Source: Rutpela maculata
Taxonomy: Eukaryota; Arthropoda; Insecta; Coleoptera; Cerambycidae
Direction: 5' to 3'
Length of the DNA: 64,000 bases
NCBI GenBank assembly: GCA_936432065.2
Contig: OW386292.2
Coordinates: 14,662,918-14,726,917 of the forward strand
In this document: positions 21,425-32,790 of the stretch, piece by piece
Numbering within the stretch: position 1 is the first letter of the stretch
Layout: every line of letters starts with the position of its first letter
Program-made: the position numbers and the translations under genes
Notes under the pieces: generated by a model
What the model saw: the letters and a program-made list of their open reading frames with translations, nothing else
Told to the model about the DNA's origin: nothing
The model's database searches: none

Positions 21425-22983
21425 GTCCAGTCAATGAATGGTTTCTAGAGGGAAATGCTGAGATCACAATTTTTGACTAGAGGGCTGTGTTTGGACTATT
21501 TAGGAGGTAAACATACCAAAAGTCCCCGAATGTAGGAGGTGGGGGGGATGCAGGGGGGCACGAAGAAGGTCCTGGTTTTTGGTTTTTCGCTCATATCTCG
21601 AAAACGGTTAGCCCTAATCAAAAAGTGGTTATATGTAAAATTAAAGCTGACTAAATTTTCTACAATAATGTTTCTATTAATTTTTTTCGTATCTGTTATG
21701 GTTCAGTAATGAATTGTATATCTTTTGACTGTATTCTAACTTTATTATAAATTTATTATAAATTAAAAATAAATTTTAATAATCATCGTAGAAGAAAATT
21801 TCTTGTACAGATATCCGTTTCACAGCAGATAGAACTGAAATATGGAATAAAAAATGTTTTTGCGTCTGTAAGTGTATGTATGCGTAAATATCTATGTGTG
21901 CGTATATAGCGTTTCTTGTAATCACGATAACTTCTGTTAGACTTAAAATATTTGATTACTATTTGGAACATATGTAAAACAGCATATTAAAATAATCCCT
22001 ATTGAAATTGGGCCATATCTGTAATATATGGTGATAACCAGAGACCTACAATTCTCACTTCATAATAATGTTGTGTAATTTAAATAAAGTTGGTTTCCTA
22101 ACATGCACCCAATATATTGCGGTTTAGAAATCTTATACATCTTATTTTTGTATGCTTAGTAATATATTGCTCTGAAATTAAAATAAAACGTATTTTACCT
22201 GTGAGAGTTTGTAGGCTTCTGGTTATCATCATGTATTACAGATACCGTGCGTGTAATGAAACGTTAGACATGGGAAGTAAGAATTACAACATCGCGTGTG
22301 CCAGTTGACTAAAATGAAATAACAGAGCTGGGATACTTCGATACTTCAGTAGTCGAGTGCCGGCCGGCAGGTGGATTTTACTATTGCTGGGTTGTCACAT
22401 CTCTTGCGCTACGTGGATGTACATGCCCATTTCGCAATTACACGCACTGTATGATCCAATTTCAATAGGGATTATGGTAATATGCTGTTTTACATATGTT
22501 CCAAATTGAAATCAAATACTTTAAGTCTAACAGAAGTTATCGTGACATTTTTTATTCGATATTTCAGTTCAGTCTGCTGTGAAACTGATATCTGTACAAG
22601 AAATTTTTTTCTACGATGGTTATTCAAATTTATTTTCAATTTATAATAAATTTATAATAAAGTTAGAATACAGTCAAAAGATATACAATTCATTACTGAA
22701 CCATAATAGATACGAAAAAAATTAATAGAAACCTCATTGTAGAAACTAATAATAATAATTTTGCATATAGCCACTTTTTGATTAGGGCTAACCGTTTTCT
22801 AGATATGAGCGAAAAACCAAAAGCCGGAACCTTCTTCGTGCCCCCCCCTGCATCCCCCCCCACTCCATACGTTCGGGGACTTTTGGTATGTTTACCTCTT
22901 AAATAGTCCAAACACCTCAAGTCAAAAATTGTAATCTCGGCATTTCCCTCTAAACCCCCTTATTGAACGTTCATTGACTGGGC
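21425..22983. mobile_element. 1.56-kb foldback element with arms of about 530-590 bases and TA flanks
   Basis: The left arm (21425-22011) and right arm (22456-22983) are inverse copies, sharing for example CCAAAAGTCCCCGAA, CTCATATCTCGAAAACGGTT and CAAAAGATATACAATTCATT (as read on one strand or the other). The right arm lacks about 80 bases present on the left near 21850-21930. The termini are GTCCAGTCAATGAA and its inverse, each next to TA. The loop 22012-22455 has no recognised gene. Arms this long could fold into a strong hairpin if transcribed. Confidence 0.85.
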
Positions 22984-23434
22984 TAATGATAAATATATGA
23001 AAGATACATATTAACATAATAGTTATATTTAGCAGAATTGTGATTGACAATAAAGTATTGAGCAGTTTTAATTATGTCTATTTTCGAAAATATATGCAGT
23101 TACACCTAATGTATTTTGAAAATTTTTGAAAAGAATTTTTTTGGCTTTAAGGTTAAATAACTTAGCAGGGAAGCACCTTAGCCAAATGTTACTAGAGACA
23201 AAAAATTATGACAATAAACTAAGGAAAACGTTGCTTTTTTAATTTTTTGATAAAGATAATATCTTAGGAGATAGAACTGTTTGAAGTTAACTCTTAGCTT
23301 AGTTAACTCTTATACTTATTTTTTAACTTTAGTGGTAAGAGCAATTATTTTTCTTATTAAGGAATCAGTTTTATGTCTCAAAATTTAACAATCTGCTAAG
23401 AGAAATAAAAAAAAGAATTAATTCATCCATTTTA

Positions 23435-24370
23435 CCTCTCTTATATCGACCATATTGAGGGTATAACATACAATTTTTAATTTCTGACTTCATACTCGTG
23501 ATCAGCGACCCCAAAAACATAAATAAGTTTTATTAATTTATTCCCAGTACTTCGTCAATTATTGATTTTAGTATTTTATGGGTGGTTTTCACCCTGTTAT
23601 AGTGTGGTGGCTTAGCGAAAAGATTGTGACCTGCTGGATTAAAGCTCCAAATTTTGCACACTTCTTATATACCCTCAGTACTATCGATTCAGGAGGGGGT
23701 GCCCGATATCAGTGTCTACCATCTTGAAATACGACGCCATCTTTGTTTTCTTTGGACTGTACCTGTAAATTTTCGACTTTTATTTGGTTTTTACTAAATC
23801 TCTCCCCAACTTCTGGGTTTGTAGCAAAAAGGATTTCATTTAAACCAAATTTGCTACAATTTGAGACCAGAGCCGCATTTGTAACTTTAATAATTTGCGA
23901 GATACAAACTTCCAAAGTTTTGGACTTTTTCAGGTCATTACGAAGATCTATATTTTTATCGGTTTTGATATCTCCAATGCAATCAGTTTTACAGCAAACA
24001 TTATTTTATTAATGTTTAAGAAGAATAAATAGGTTACAACGTGAGTAAAGAAAGACATGATACAATCACAATTTGCTGAGATAATGTAATTGACCATGTT
24101 ACAAACGTTTCAATAAAAAAAAAGCCTGACAGTCCAACGAAAACAAAGATAGCGTCGTATTTTAAGATGGCAGACACTGAAATCGGGCACCCCCCCCCCC
24201 CCCCCATGAATTGATAGTTCTGAGGGTATATAAGAACTTTGCAAAATTTGGCGCTTTAATCCAGCAAGTCACGATTCTGCCTAGTATTTGCTCTAAGCCA
24301 CTACACTAGTTAGGGTTAAAAGCACATCTACCTCTTTTTAATATTTGAAGTTGATACCTTAAAGTTTAAG
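23435..24370. mobile_element. Older dispersed repeat carrying a nested MITE
   Basis: The flanks TATTGAGGGTATAAC, CGTGATCAGCGACCCCAAAA and GGGTGGTTTTCACCCT match 58590-58760 in order, where the sequence is uninterrupted. The related phrase GGGGGTGGTTTCACCCTTA occurs at 13475. Confidence 0.65.
23602..24306. mobile_element. 705-base MITE with GTGTRGTGGC ends, TA flanks and an empty site elsewhere
   Basis: The left end GTGTGGTGGCTTAG and the right end CTAAGCCACTACAC are inverses, each next to TA. Arms of about 160-180 bases (to about 23765 and from about 24127) share GCTGGATTAAAGC and the stretch around GACGCCATCTTTGTTTTC. The surrounding repeat at 58720-58755 lacks the insertion, which gives an unoccupied-site comparison. 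A 16-base C-run lies in the right arm. Confidence 0.85.
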
Positions 24371-24431
24371 AATCCACAAAGAAAACCAAGGCGCTGTAGA
24401 ATTAGTCCGAAGTTTGGGTACTTATATTATA

Positions 24432-26245
24432 GTACAGTACCTAGAGGTAAGAAATATGCAAAACTTCGGAATAATGTCATATTGAACGGATTTCGTCCAT
24501 TTTTGGCAGTATAATAGTAAATTCTTCACAGAAAAGTTCCTATATTGTGCGGGGGATTGCTAATTTATATGGGGTGGCACTTAAAAAATATATATATTTA
24601 TTGGAGCTGAAGTAAAATCAAATTTTAAGAAGATAATGTTCTATGCAATATTTTACATAAATTGATAGTTTTTAAGTTATAACGACTTCAAAATTGTGAT
24701 TTTAGCTTAAAAAAAAGGTATTTCCAAACGGTTTTCGTCAAGTATCTCGAAAAGTATTACTTTATCGAAAAAATGTTACAGACCAGTTACAGAAAGTACA
24801 AACTGGGAATTAATTATATTTTTTGTTTATTGATGTAGGATTAATAATTTCGGAGATATTTAAGTTTACATTTGGCATCCAAGTGTTCATAAGGTAATTA
24901 TTTAGAGTGAGAGTTAAATATCTCAGAAACTGTAACACCCACGCAAGGACGCTAATAGGTAGAATAATAGGTTATCAATTAAGCTTTCAACTGTTTTTTT
25001 ATTTGTTTCTGTAGCATAAAAAACAAAAAAGTTATGACAGAAGCAATGTGCGTCTACACATTTTTTTAATAACAACGTCGCCATTTTGTTATTGTAATTA
25101 GCCAGTAATCAAAAAAAAAGGAATTTCAAACACTGTTTCTCATTAATATATAGCATGACGTAGATGCTCAAATTTTTTGGTTTGTATACAGCACTTGCTT
25201 TAGAAAAAAATACAGTTTAAACTATAAAGGTATTTTCGATAAAACGTAATTTTTTTTCCTTTTCCAAATATCTCAGTAAATATATTAGTTTTATTGAAAA
25301 ATGGATAGAGACCAAAAATAAAGCTCATAAACTGATAATGAATTTCGCTCTTGTTTATTTACTTACATAGATTTAATAGTTTCGGAGATATGAAAGTTTA
25401 CAAATGGCGTCCGAACGTTTATAGGACCAAAAATTCAGTTTAAATGTTAAATATCTCAGAAATTGTGACACCTACGTCACGCATGCTAAGTAATGAAATG
25501 AAAGACAATTAATTGCGCTTTCAAATTATTTTTTACTCGTTCCTGTAGCATGAGAAATAAAGAAGTTATGACGGAAAAATGTGTGCATTTATATTTTCTT
25601 ATATAAAAAGGTCGCCATTTTGTTACTCTAATTAGTCAGTAATTTAAAAAAATTATCTCAAATACAGTTTTTCGTTAAGATGTAGCATTACCTAGATGCT
25701 CAAACTTTTTTGCTCATTTAAAACACTTGCTTTAGAAAAAAACCCATTTTAAACTTTAAAGGTAATTTCGAAACACTTGGATATCAAAAATATAAACTTA
25801 AATATTTCCGAAATTATAAATCTTACATCAATAAACAAAAAATATAATTAATTCCCAGTTTGTACTTTCTGTAATTGGTCTATAACACTTTTTCGATAAA
25901 GTAATACTTTTCGAGACACTTGACGAAAGCCGTTTGGAAATACCTTTTTTTTTAAAGCTAAAATCGCAATTTTGAAGTCGTTATAACTTAAGAACTATCA
26001 ATTTATGTGAAAAATTGCATATAACCTTTTCTTCTTAAAATTTGATTCTATTTTAGCTCCAATAAAAATATATATTTTGTAAGTGCTACCCCCTGAGAGG
26101 GGGTGGCATCCACCCCCTATAAATTAGCAAGCCCCAGCAGAATATAGAAACTTTTCTGTGAAGCATTTACTATTATACTGCCAAAAATGAACGAAATCCG
26201 TTCAATATGACATTATTCCGAAGTTAAAACCTCTAGTTACTGTAC
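24432..26245. mobile_element. Long-TIR element, GTACAGTA family, most complete copy
   Basis: Begins TA then GTACAGTACCTAGAGG and ends CCTCTAGTTACTGTAC then TA. The arms are inverse over several hundred bases (TGTCATATTGAACGGATTTC on the left, its inverse at 26190; GGTGGCATCCACCCCCT near the right arm). Internally, related units of several hundred bases alternate, each with a phrase such as ATATCTCAGAAACTGT and GTCGCCATTTTGTTA. There is no protein-like frame. Copies at 36132 and 44207 confirm the boundaries. TA flanks suggest mobilisation by a Tc1/mariner-type transposase. Confidence 0.85.
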
Positions 26246-26249
26246 TATT

Positions 26250-27495
26250 ACACAATCTATTTATATAAAAAAAATACCCTAACTGACTCATTGATCTGTC
26301 AACGCACAGCTCAAACCGCTGTGTCTAGAAACTTCAAATTTTGTATAGAGGTTCCTCGAATGGCGTAGGTAACCACTAAGAAGGGATTTTTCGAAATTCG
26401 ACCCCCAAGAGGGTAAAAAAGAGGGTTGAAATTCCACGCGGACGAAGTTGCGAGCATCAGCTAGTATTATATACATTCTTTGCTCTACTGTCCACATTTA
26501 TTGCGCAGACTATAATGTTATTCTCCTAGCACTTATTGGATAAAAAAACTTGCAGGGTGTGCACTTTTGGTTTTAATTTTTTCTATGATTTTCATAATGT
26601 TGATTTATTTATTTCTTGTTTCAGACTTTAATAGGACTATAGCAGTCATTTATTCAATAATCTCTGTTATTTTCAAGTGGGTTAGACTTCATTATAATTC
26701 ATGATTATACTCCTCTGTTTACCTTTTAATTAACCTGTGTTTTGACTGTTTAAAAAGCTAGTGGCTATTATTTATGTTCTTTCATTTTGAAACGCATTTG
26801 CGACGCAACTAGCGCTGTCATCATGTTGCAGGAAAATAAAATGTTATCCACGTTATCCGAAACAACGACAAAAACAACTTCACAAATAGAGCTCGCATTC
26901 ACAATAAACATCATTGAAGCCGGTAATCTAGAAACAATACAAAACCATTAGGGAAACTGAAATGTTATTTAATTTCGTTTTAAATATCACTGCTCATGGT
27001 TTTGTCGCCGGGAGCACGCAAAATGTAATTTTGTTTGTTTTATCCATCACAGGTCGCTTTATGTCGTAGCAAATACGCGATAGAAGAATGAAAATGAAAT
27101 TATGGCTCTTTTAGTTTAAACAGCCATTTCATTATGCACAGAGTAAATGTAAATGCTGATTATAATTTTATGCTATTACAATAGAGTACACAGATAAGTT
27201 GGATTGATATTTCATTTAAAAACAAAGCAAACGCCCGGCTATTTGCCAACATGAATATTGAAATTTCGGAACAATAGTAGTACTTGTATTGAGTTAGTAT
27301 CTGTTTAATAAATTGCAGTTTGAAATTTGTGTTACATTTTGAAGTTATTTAGTTATTTAGACGCGTGGATAATCAACCAGTCTGAATGAAGCGTGATAGA
27401 TAAATTAGCAGACTTTGTGATATTTCAAAAAGAAGGTATTTTAATAGAATATTCAACGGCGTAAAGGACATCGAAATCCGTCACACAGACATCTA
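26250..27495. other. Unique-looking sequence, no gene recognised
   Basis: About 1.2 kb without repeats in common with the rest of the window apart from its first hundred or so bases, and without any long open frame. Candidate for non-repetitive intronic or intergenic DNA. Confidence 0.45.
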
Positions 27496-27502
27496 TTTAT
27501 TA

Positions 27503-27533
27503 CACAGCCCCACATTTTTTTTGTGGGGCTGTG
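27503..27533. repeat. Perfect 12-base hairpin with a T7 loop
   Basis: CACAGCCCCACA and TGTGGGGCTGTG pair around seven T residues. Confidence 0.9.
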
Positions 27534-27714
27534 GTTGTGGGCGTGATCTGGATGAGTGACCATGGTATTCCTATGTATTTTTCGACGCCGAATCCGAATC
27601 CGGGGTCAAAAAAATTCTTCTGCAGAGCCAAAAATGGGGGTAAAGTTATGAATATCAGCATCATTACGGAAAGGATTATGAATGGGCACTTTGCTCTCAT
27701 TTATTATTGCCAAG

Positions 27715-27756
27715 GGCGTACCAACCCCCCCCCCCCCCCGAAGGGGTTGGTACGCC
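27715..27756. repeat. Perfect 14-base hairpin around a C-run
   Basis: GGCGTACCAACCCC pairs with GGGGTTGGTACGCC; the loop is a C-run plus GAA. Confidence 0.9.
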
Positions 27757-27759
27757 TTC

Positions 27760-28318
27760 TACACCCATTCTATACCCTTCCCGACATAGATCTGCGTCAT
27801 GAAAGCTTCTAGCTTACAAGCTCTTGAGAATACAAGGGAGTCATGGTGGAGGGTGAACACAGCCAAAGAACCAACCTCCTAGAGAGGTGCTGGATGGGGG
27901 TGGAGGAATATGTGGGAGAGCAAATTTTTCTTATCTTTACTGCGCAATGGTCGCAATGCGCTGTGCAGAACACCCCCCCACTGCTTTGCCCGTACTTGTC
28001 TAAGGGGTGAAAACCACCCCCAAATTCACAAGAAGTATTCGAAAAACTTGTTAGGCCGGAAAGATGCACTCTTGAGTTTTTCATTCTGAGAGAAGAGAAA
28101 TCTGCCAACGGTATTGAGTTTGCACAGCAAGAACCCAACCCTTAAAGCAGGTAAAGAACATTCCTAAATGAGTGGGAAACAGGAAGGCGCAGAAGGATGG
28201 GGGAAGATTAATTTTTTTCAGTGCGGAATTTATGGAGCTCTCATACACCTTCTGTTATCCCTTCTCCAACCCTCGAACATTAGTACATTATACGAATTAC
28301 TGTTTCCTTATTTCCCTA
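27760..28318. other. no recognised gene
   Basis: GC-richer than its surroundings, with phrases such as GGGGTGAAAACCACCCCC that recall the arms of the foldback elements at 53.4 and 62.8 kb, but I could not define ends. Confidence 0.35.
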
Positions 28319-28319
28319 A

Positions 28320-29170
28320 TAGCATATGATATCCGCCGGACGTCCGTTTTATGTCCATTTAATGTACCAACGTCCATGGACATAAATTGGACGACCACCG
28401 GACGTCTGTCATCAGATTTACTTTGAAATTGTACGGAATGGACGTCCTCTGTATGTCCATTCTATGTACGGAAAGTATGTACAATTTATGTCCATATAGG
28501 GACAGGAGATGGACGTCCATTTCGTGGCCGTTGATTTAAGACGTCATAATTACGATGTCAATGTTAGTATTACAAAAACAAAAAAAAACCGTTAACAAAA
28601 CCGATTTTTCAATTTTACAATGTTTTTGTTTAATTTTAACCTTTTTTGTAAATTATTAATGGTATTATTTGATACTAAACATTTATTAAACATCCAAATA
28701 CTTTGTACATTTTGAAATAAATAGCTATATTAGTCTAAAACCCGGCAGCTTATTTGTGCAGGTATCGAGTTTTTTTAATAAAATTAGATTAAAATGGCAG
28801 ATTAATGATGACAATGCTAAGCAAAATCTAGCCGTTGCCTACTTCCAACTATACAGTTTTTAAGTAAATAGTAGTATACAAGTTCAGTGGTCGAGTGAGT
28901 TAAAGCGTTGACTTACCGTGGTTGTCTGCCTGGCTCCGGGCCAGGTTCCGGCGAGGCACATTACATGTACACCCAATTATTAATAAATTCTTTTTGTTGT
29001 TGTTGTTGTTGACTCACAAATCGGGAAGTCGGCGGTTCGGTCCCTACTCATTCAGTTTTTTATGATATCCCTCAGTACAAATATTGTTCAAGGTTGTGAC
29101 ATTTGAATGTCCCTCGGCTGCCCACCGGATGTACTTTACTGAATGTCCGTCAAGGACGTTCTTCAGATAT
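28320..29170. mobile_element. ACGT-palindrome element with a tRNA-like core (copy 2), interrupted by a SINE
   Basis: The left part is packed with GGACGTCC-type palindromes (CCGGACGTCCG, ATGGACGTCCAT and close variants between 28330 and 28560), and the right part has related ATGTCC/GGACGTTC motifs to about 29165. In the middle a tRNA-like module has the A-box-like GTGGTCGAGTGAGTTA (28888), the B box GGTTCGGTCCC (about 29035) and a T-run. The module aligns with the one inside the 38-kb element. The right boundary abuts the next TIR element, so the terminus is uncertain. Confidence 0.55.
28920..29010 (+). mobile_element. Short SINE-like insertion with (TTG)n tail inside the tRNA-like core
   Basis: GGCTCCGGGCCAGGTTCC and GGCGAGGCACATTA, then AT-rich sequence and a (TTG)n tail. 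GTTGACT occurs just before (about 28906) and just after the tail. The block GGCTGGCTCCGGGACAG at 41650 with a T/G-rich tail is a related copy. Confidence 0.55.
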
Positions 29171-29171
29171 A

Positions 29172-31614
29172 GTCCCTTGAAGTAAACCAGAAAAAGGCAA
29201 AAAGCCCAAAAGTTCTGCGACCGAACCACAAGACATCTTTTCCTCGTTTCCGAGAGCGGGGAACACGATGATGACAATATATTATCCGACCTACCCTCCA
29301 ACCACTGCCCCTAACCCGAAAAAAACCTGTTTCCGATTTTACGGTGCTAGGTATTTTTTATCGGAAAATTTTATTAACGAAAGTTGTTCAGAATTGTCCA
29401 AAAACCCTAAATCCAAAATTAATCAAAATTAAAAAATTTTGAAATTTTGTTTAAAATATTGTCCAAGTGCGAAAATATCATTTAAATGGGTTTTTTGTTT
29501 AAAAAATTCATGTCAATTTTTTTCGAAATTAAACCCAAGCTGTCAGATAGTTGCCAAGTAATTAGTAGTCTTTTTTATATTTTTTATATTTCTCAATTTT
29601 TAAAACTCTTCAATTTTTTTTATTTTGATGAAATATTGGATATTGAGTTTTTGGGCAATAGGGTCATTTAGTGATACGGCAGTTTCATACTTTTTCTTCC
29701 TCATGTTAAAGTATAACAAACCAATAGCCTCAGAAAAAATGTCAGCTCAATTGAATCAATAGCCACAGAGATATTCGCATTTGAATAGAAACACGCTCGG
29801 CTGGCCAACAGTCCGTAGAGTGATGTCACTTGGCGTGTGCCGATACCTATATTAGAGCAGCGATTTCGTAAGTCTATCGTGTCGTTTTTTTTTTTTGGCG
29901 TAGAACCAGGTCAAACATGTTAGGTTCCTTTGAGTATGTCACCGGGCATATGAAATCATATTTTACATTTTTTTGTGGTCTCGAACTTTTTAAATCAATA
30001 AAAAATGAAAAAAATGTATTTTTAAATAAAATTGTTTTTTTTTGTTTAAAACTATTAAAGGTAGCGAAATTTGTTTTGTGTCAAATTAAAGCACACACTG
30101 TAGCGCTTTTACCAATATAAACGGTTTGGGCACAATTCGCACTTTCATTTCTCTAAAAATCAGATAAACTAAAAATATATATTTTATGTATTGAAATCTT
30201 CACCAATCGATAAACTTTTTTATTTTTGAAAATATTTACATACATGCAGCGAAGAAAATAAAGCCTAATAATCACAAAAGTTTTTGAAACAATATATTTT
30301 TTCCTAAAATGTACCGTGTGGCAACAGCGATTTTTTTTTAATCAGCGCTAAATGCGACATTGGGACGCAATTAATACACCTCGCATGCAGGGTTGGTCAG
30401 ATTAGTCGCGTAGAAGTGGCGGTTGTCGAAAATCATTAAGTATTCATTGTTCGGTTAAAAATTGTGACAATCGAAAATGTGCTTGTTTTAAGGAAGGCCT
30501 AAAATGTTGCAACGAGTGCAAATGTCGTTCCTGTAACAACATTATTAAAGATTTCGAGGCAGATATGAACGAATTGAATGCTATTAATGTAGGGCCTACA
30601 TAAACTACATACTACATATTTATCGATCCAAATAGAATAGAATAGATTTATTTCAACAATAAAACTCATTTTATGCGTACGTTTTTACTTTTATTCATTT
30701 AAAAATGTCTAATAAACTTACTAATTAGGTGGATAGTTAGTAACACTGATTGATATTTATAGATTAGGTATTTATATCTATCTACCTGTCGTTTTATTAT
30801 TAAAAGACTATTTTATATTTATTGTACAATTTCTTAATATTAACAACATATGATCAATACTAATGTACAATATATGAAATATTGAACAATAATATTGATC
30901 CCCTAGATGCTTTTGATCACTACTGTTTTGTATCTATTGATATAAGTTAAACTACTACATACACCCCGACCGGGACCGTCAGATCGTTGCAGTCGGCAGG
31001 CCTGCTACAGCCGAGCGCGCAAGAATATGACTTTGGCCCGTTAAAAAAAATCGCTGACTCAATACTATGAACGGAACATGAAAAATTTTTATCCTAAAAA
31101 CTTTTTTCAACTATTGGCTTCAATTTGTACGCAGCATGTATATGCAAATTTTCATAAATAAATGTTTTTCTCGATTGTCTAAAATTACGCTACTGAAAAT
31201 AACAAGTTTGAGTTTCCTATTATTTTTCCAACTTAAAAAAAAATAAATCGGGTTCACGTGGGACGTTGTTCGAAGCGCTATTGTGTCTACTTTAATCTAA
31301 AAAAAAATAGCTTGATACCACAAATGTTTTCAGAGATATAGCGTTGGAGACGTTAAAAAATATATTTCATTAAAAATCTACTTTTTTGAGTTTTTCCGAA
31401 ATAAAAAAGTTCTCGATCACCAACTTTCGTTGATAAAATTTTCCGATAAAAAAATACCTAGCATCCGAAAATCGAGAAAAGGGGTGGTTTTTTCGGTTTA
31501 GCGGTAGTGGTTGGAAGGTAGGTAGGAAAATATTGTCACCATCGTGTTCCTCGCCCTCGAAAACACACTGTGGTACAGTCGCGGAACTTTTGGGGTAAAA
31601 GCTTCTCAAGGGAC
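29172..31614. mobile_element. 2.44-kb TIR element with GTCCCTTGA ends and TA flanks, carrying a CXC coding remnant
   Basis: The left end reads TA then GTCCCTTGAAG and the right end CTTCTCAAGGGAC then TA. The outer arms are inverse over about 220 bases (29172-29390 and 31400-31614), sharing AAAAGTTCYGCGAC and the stretch around TAGGTATTTTTTATCGGAAA. Weaker pairing (ACGCTCGGCTG at 29792 with CAGCCGAGCGCG at 31009) suggests longer arms. The only protein-like piece is the Cys-rich frame near 30410-30603. Confidence 0.75.
30411..30603 (+). pseudogene. Cys-rich CXC (Tesmin/TSO1-like) C-terminal remnant
   Basis: After an in-frame stop, one frame reads SGGCRKSLSIHCSVKNC, then CACFKEGLKCCNECKC and RSCNN, and ends at TAA after about 63 codons. 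The C.C....C pattern resembles the CXC DNA-binding domain of Tesmin/TSO1 proteins and the tail of the relic at 18600-18701. As there, it lies at the C-terminal end of the reading frame and within a TIR element. No upstream catalytic domain can be read; the rest has decayed or was replaced. Confidence 0.5.
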
Positions 31615-31619
31615 TATTA

Positions 31620-32475
31620 TCCATATGACAATGTTGTGCTATTAAGGTTATGATTTTCATTTTTGTTATGTCTCTGAATACCAAAGAGCAAATGAGAAAA
31701 TCAAGAATTATTTTTTTAAATTTGATATCAATATTTTTTTCTCATTTTTTTAAAAATTTTTGGTAATTAAATTTAATTCTTCATGACAGGCCACTTAAAT
31801 AACCACAGATTTGTTAATTTCAAAATTGCTGACGTCATCGTGGATAGACTGTATCGATTACTGGATGGCCAATGATCGTTTTTATATTGTTATATGCCTA
31901 TAAAACAAAATAAAAAATACCCAAACTTCACAAACTTGTATCTTCAACGAGCACACTAATAACTACATTTTCTTTTTTCGAGTCTTACATCATTTATATC
32001 ATTGTAAAGGATCAGAATCGAGAAATTTAAGAGTATCTCTAACTTCTAAAGGCGGAGCAGCGTTACAGCGTCGTCTGACCATCCGTAATTCGAAATGATG
32101 TTGAAAAGTTGAAACTTTTGTAATTACATGTTAATAATTTTAAAGTTTGGCTTTGCCAGTATCTTCTTCCACGGAACTTTACACTTTGAGAGCTTCTCAG
32201 ACAGTGTACAGAATTCGCTCAACTGTTAATAAAGGTAAATTTGGTATCATTCAACGGTAATTTAAATTTTCCTGGCTGCAAAGTATAATTATTATTCCGA
32301 CTCGCAATCACAACTTGGAAAGTAGTAATGCCAAATACACTTTATTTGTAAGGTTATGTTCATTATTGAAACAAACAACTATAAACTGGGTCAATGATGT
32401 TTCATTCGGATTAATAGTATTTTTTGGAAAGGAAAAAATTAACTAAGCAACCACATCTATGGGAACGGTATATTA
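31620..32475. other. no recognised gene
   Basis: AT-rich sequence without a clear repeat family or coding signal. Confidence 0.35.
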
Positions 32476-32479
32476 CATA

Positions 32480-32790
32480 CAAAAAGAAAATAAAAGTCTG
32501 TATGTTTCAATCCTAAAGTGTTTTTTGCTTAAAAATCAACGTTTCCAATCCCCTGTAACTCAGCGGATAAAATAGCAAAAACAACTTGTAGGGGTTTTAT
32601 GGTGTAGAATTCGACGATCTACACGTTCCAATAGTCACTTTTTTTTCGAAACCCCTAGTTGGGGTGAAACTTACCCTCAACGAAAAAGCACCCTTATTAT
32701 ACTCTTCGCAAATACGAAAACGACTATATTGCATTTGATCGGCACGTTTCTAAAACTGTAAATATCGCTCGCAGACAAAAAATTTTCATA
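32480..32790 (-). mobile_element. Partial inverted copy of the dispersed repeat seen at 20340 and 56730
   Basis: TTGCTTAAAAATCAACGTTT, CCTGTAACTCAGCGG and GTGTAGAATTCGACGATC are the inverse of the 20400-20530 stretch. The phrase ACGAAAAAGCACCCTTATTA recurs inverted at 56847. Confidence 0.75.

Noticed and set aside
23709..24012. Open frames on both strands
   Set aside because: They fall in the arms and loop of the 705-base MITE; frames in inverted repeats are not evidence of genes.
26250..27495. Host gene exons in unique-looking DNA
   Set aside because: No long open frame, splice-flanked conserved block or recognised protein motif; left as unannotated unique sequence.
27531..27812. 93-codon open frame with a proline run
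   Set aside because: The proline run is a C homopolymer within a hairpin, and the rest has no motif.
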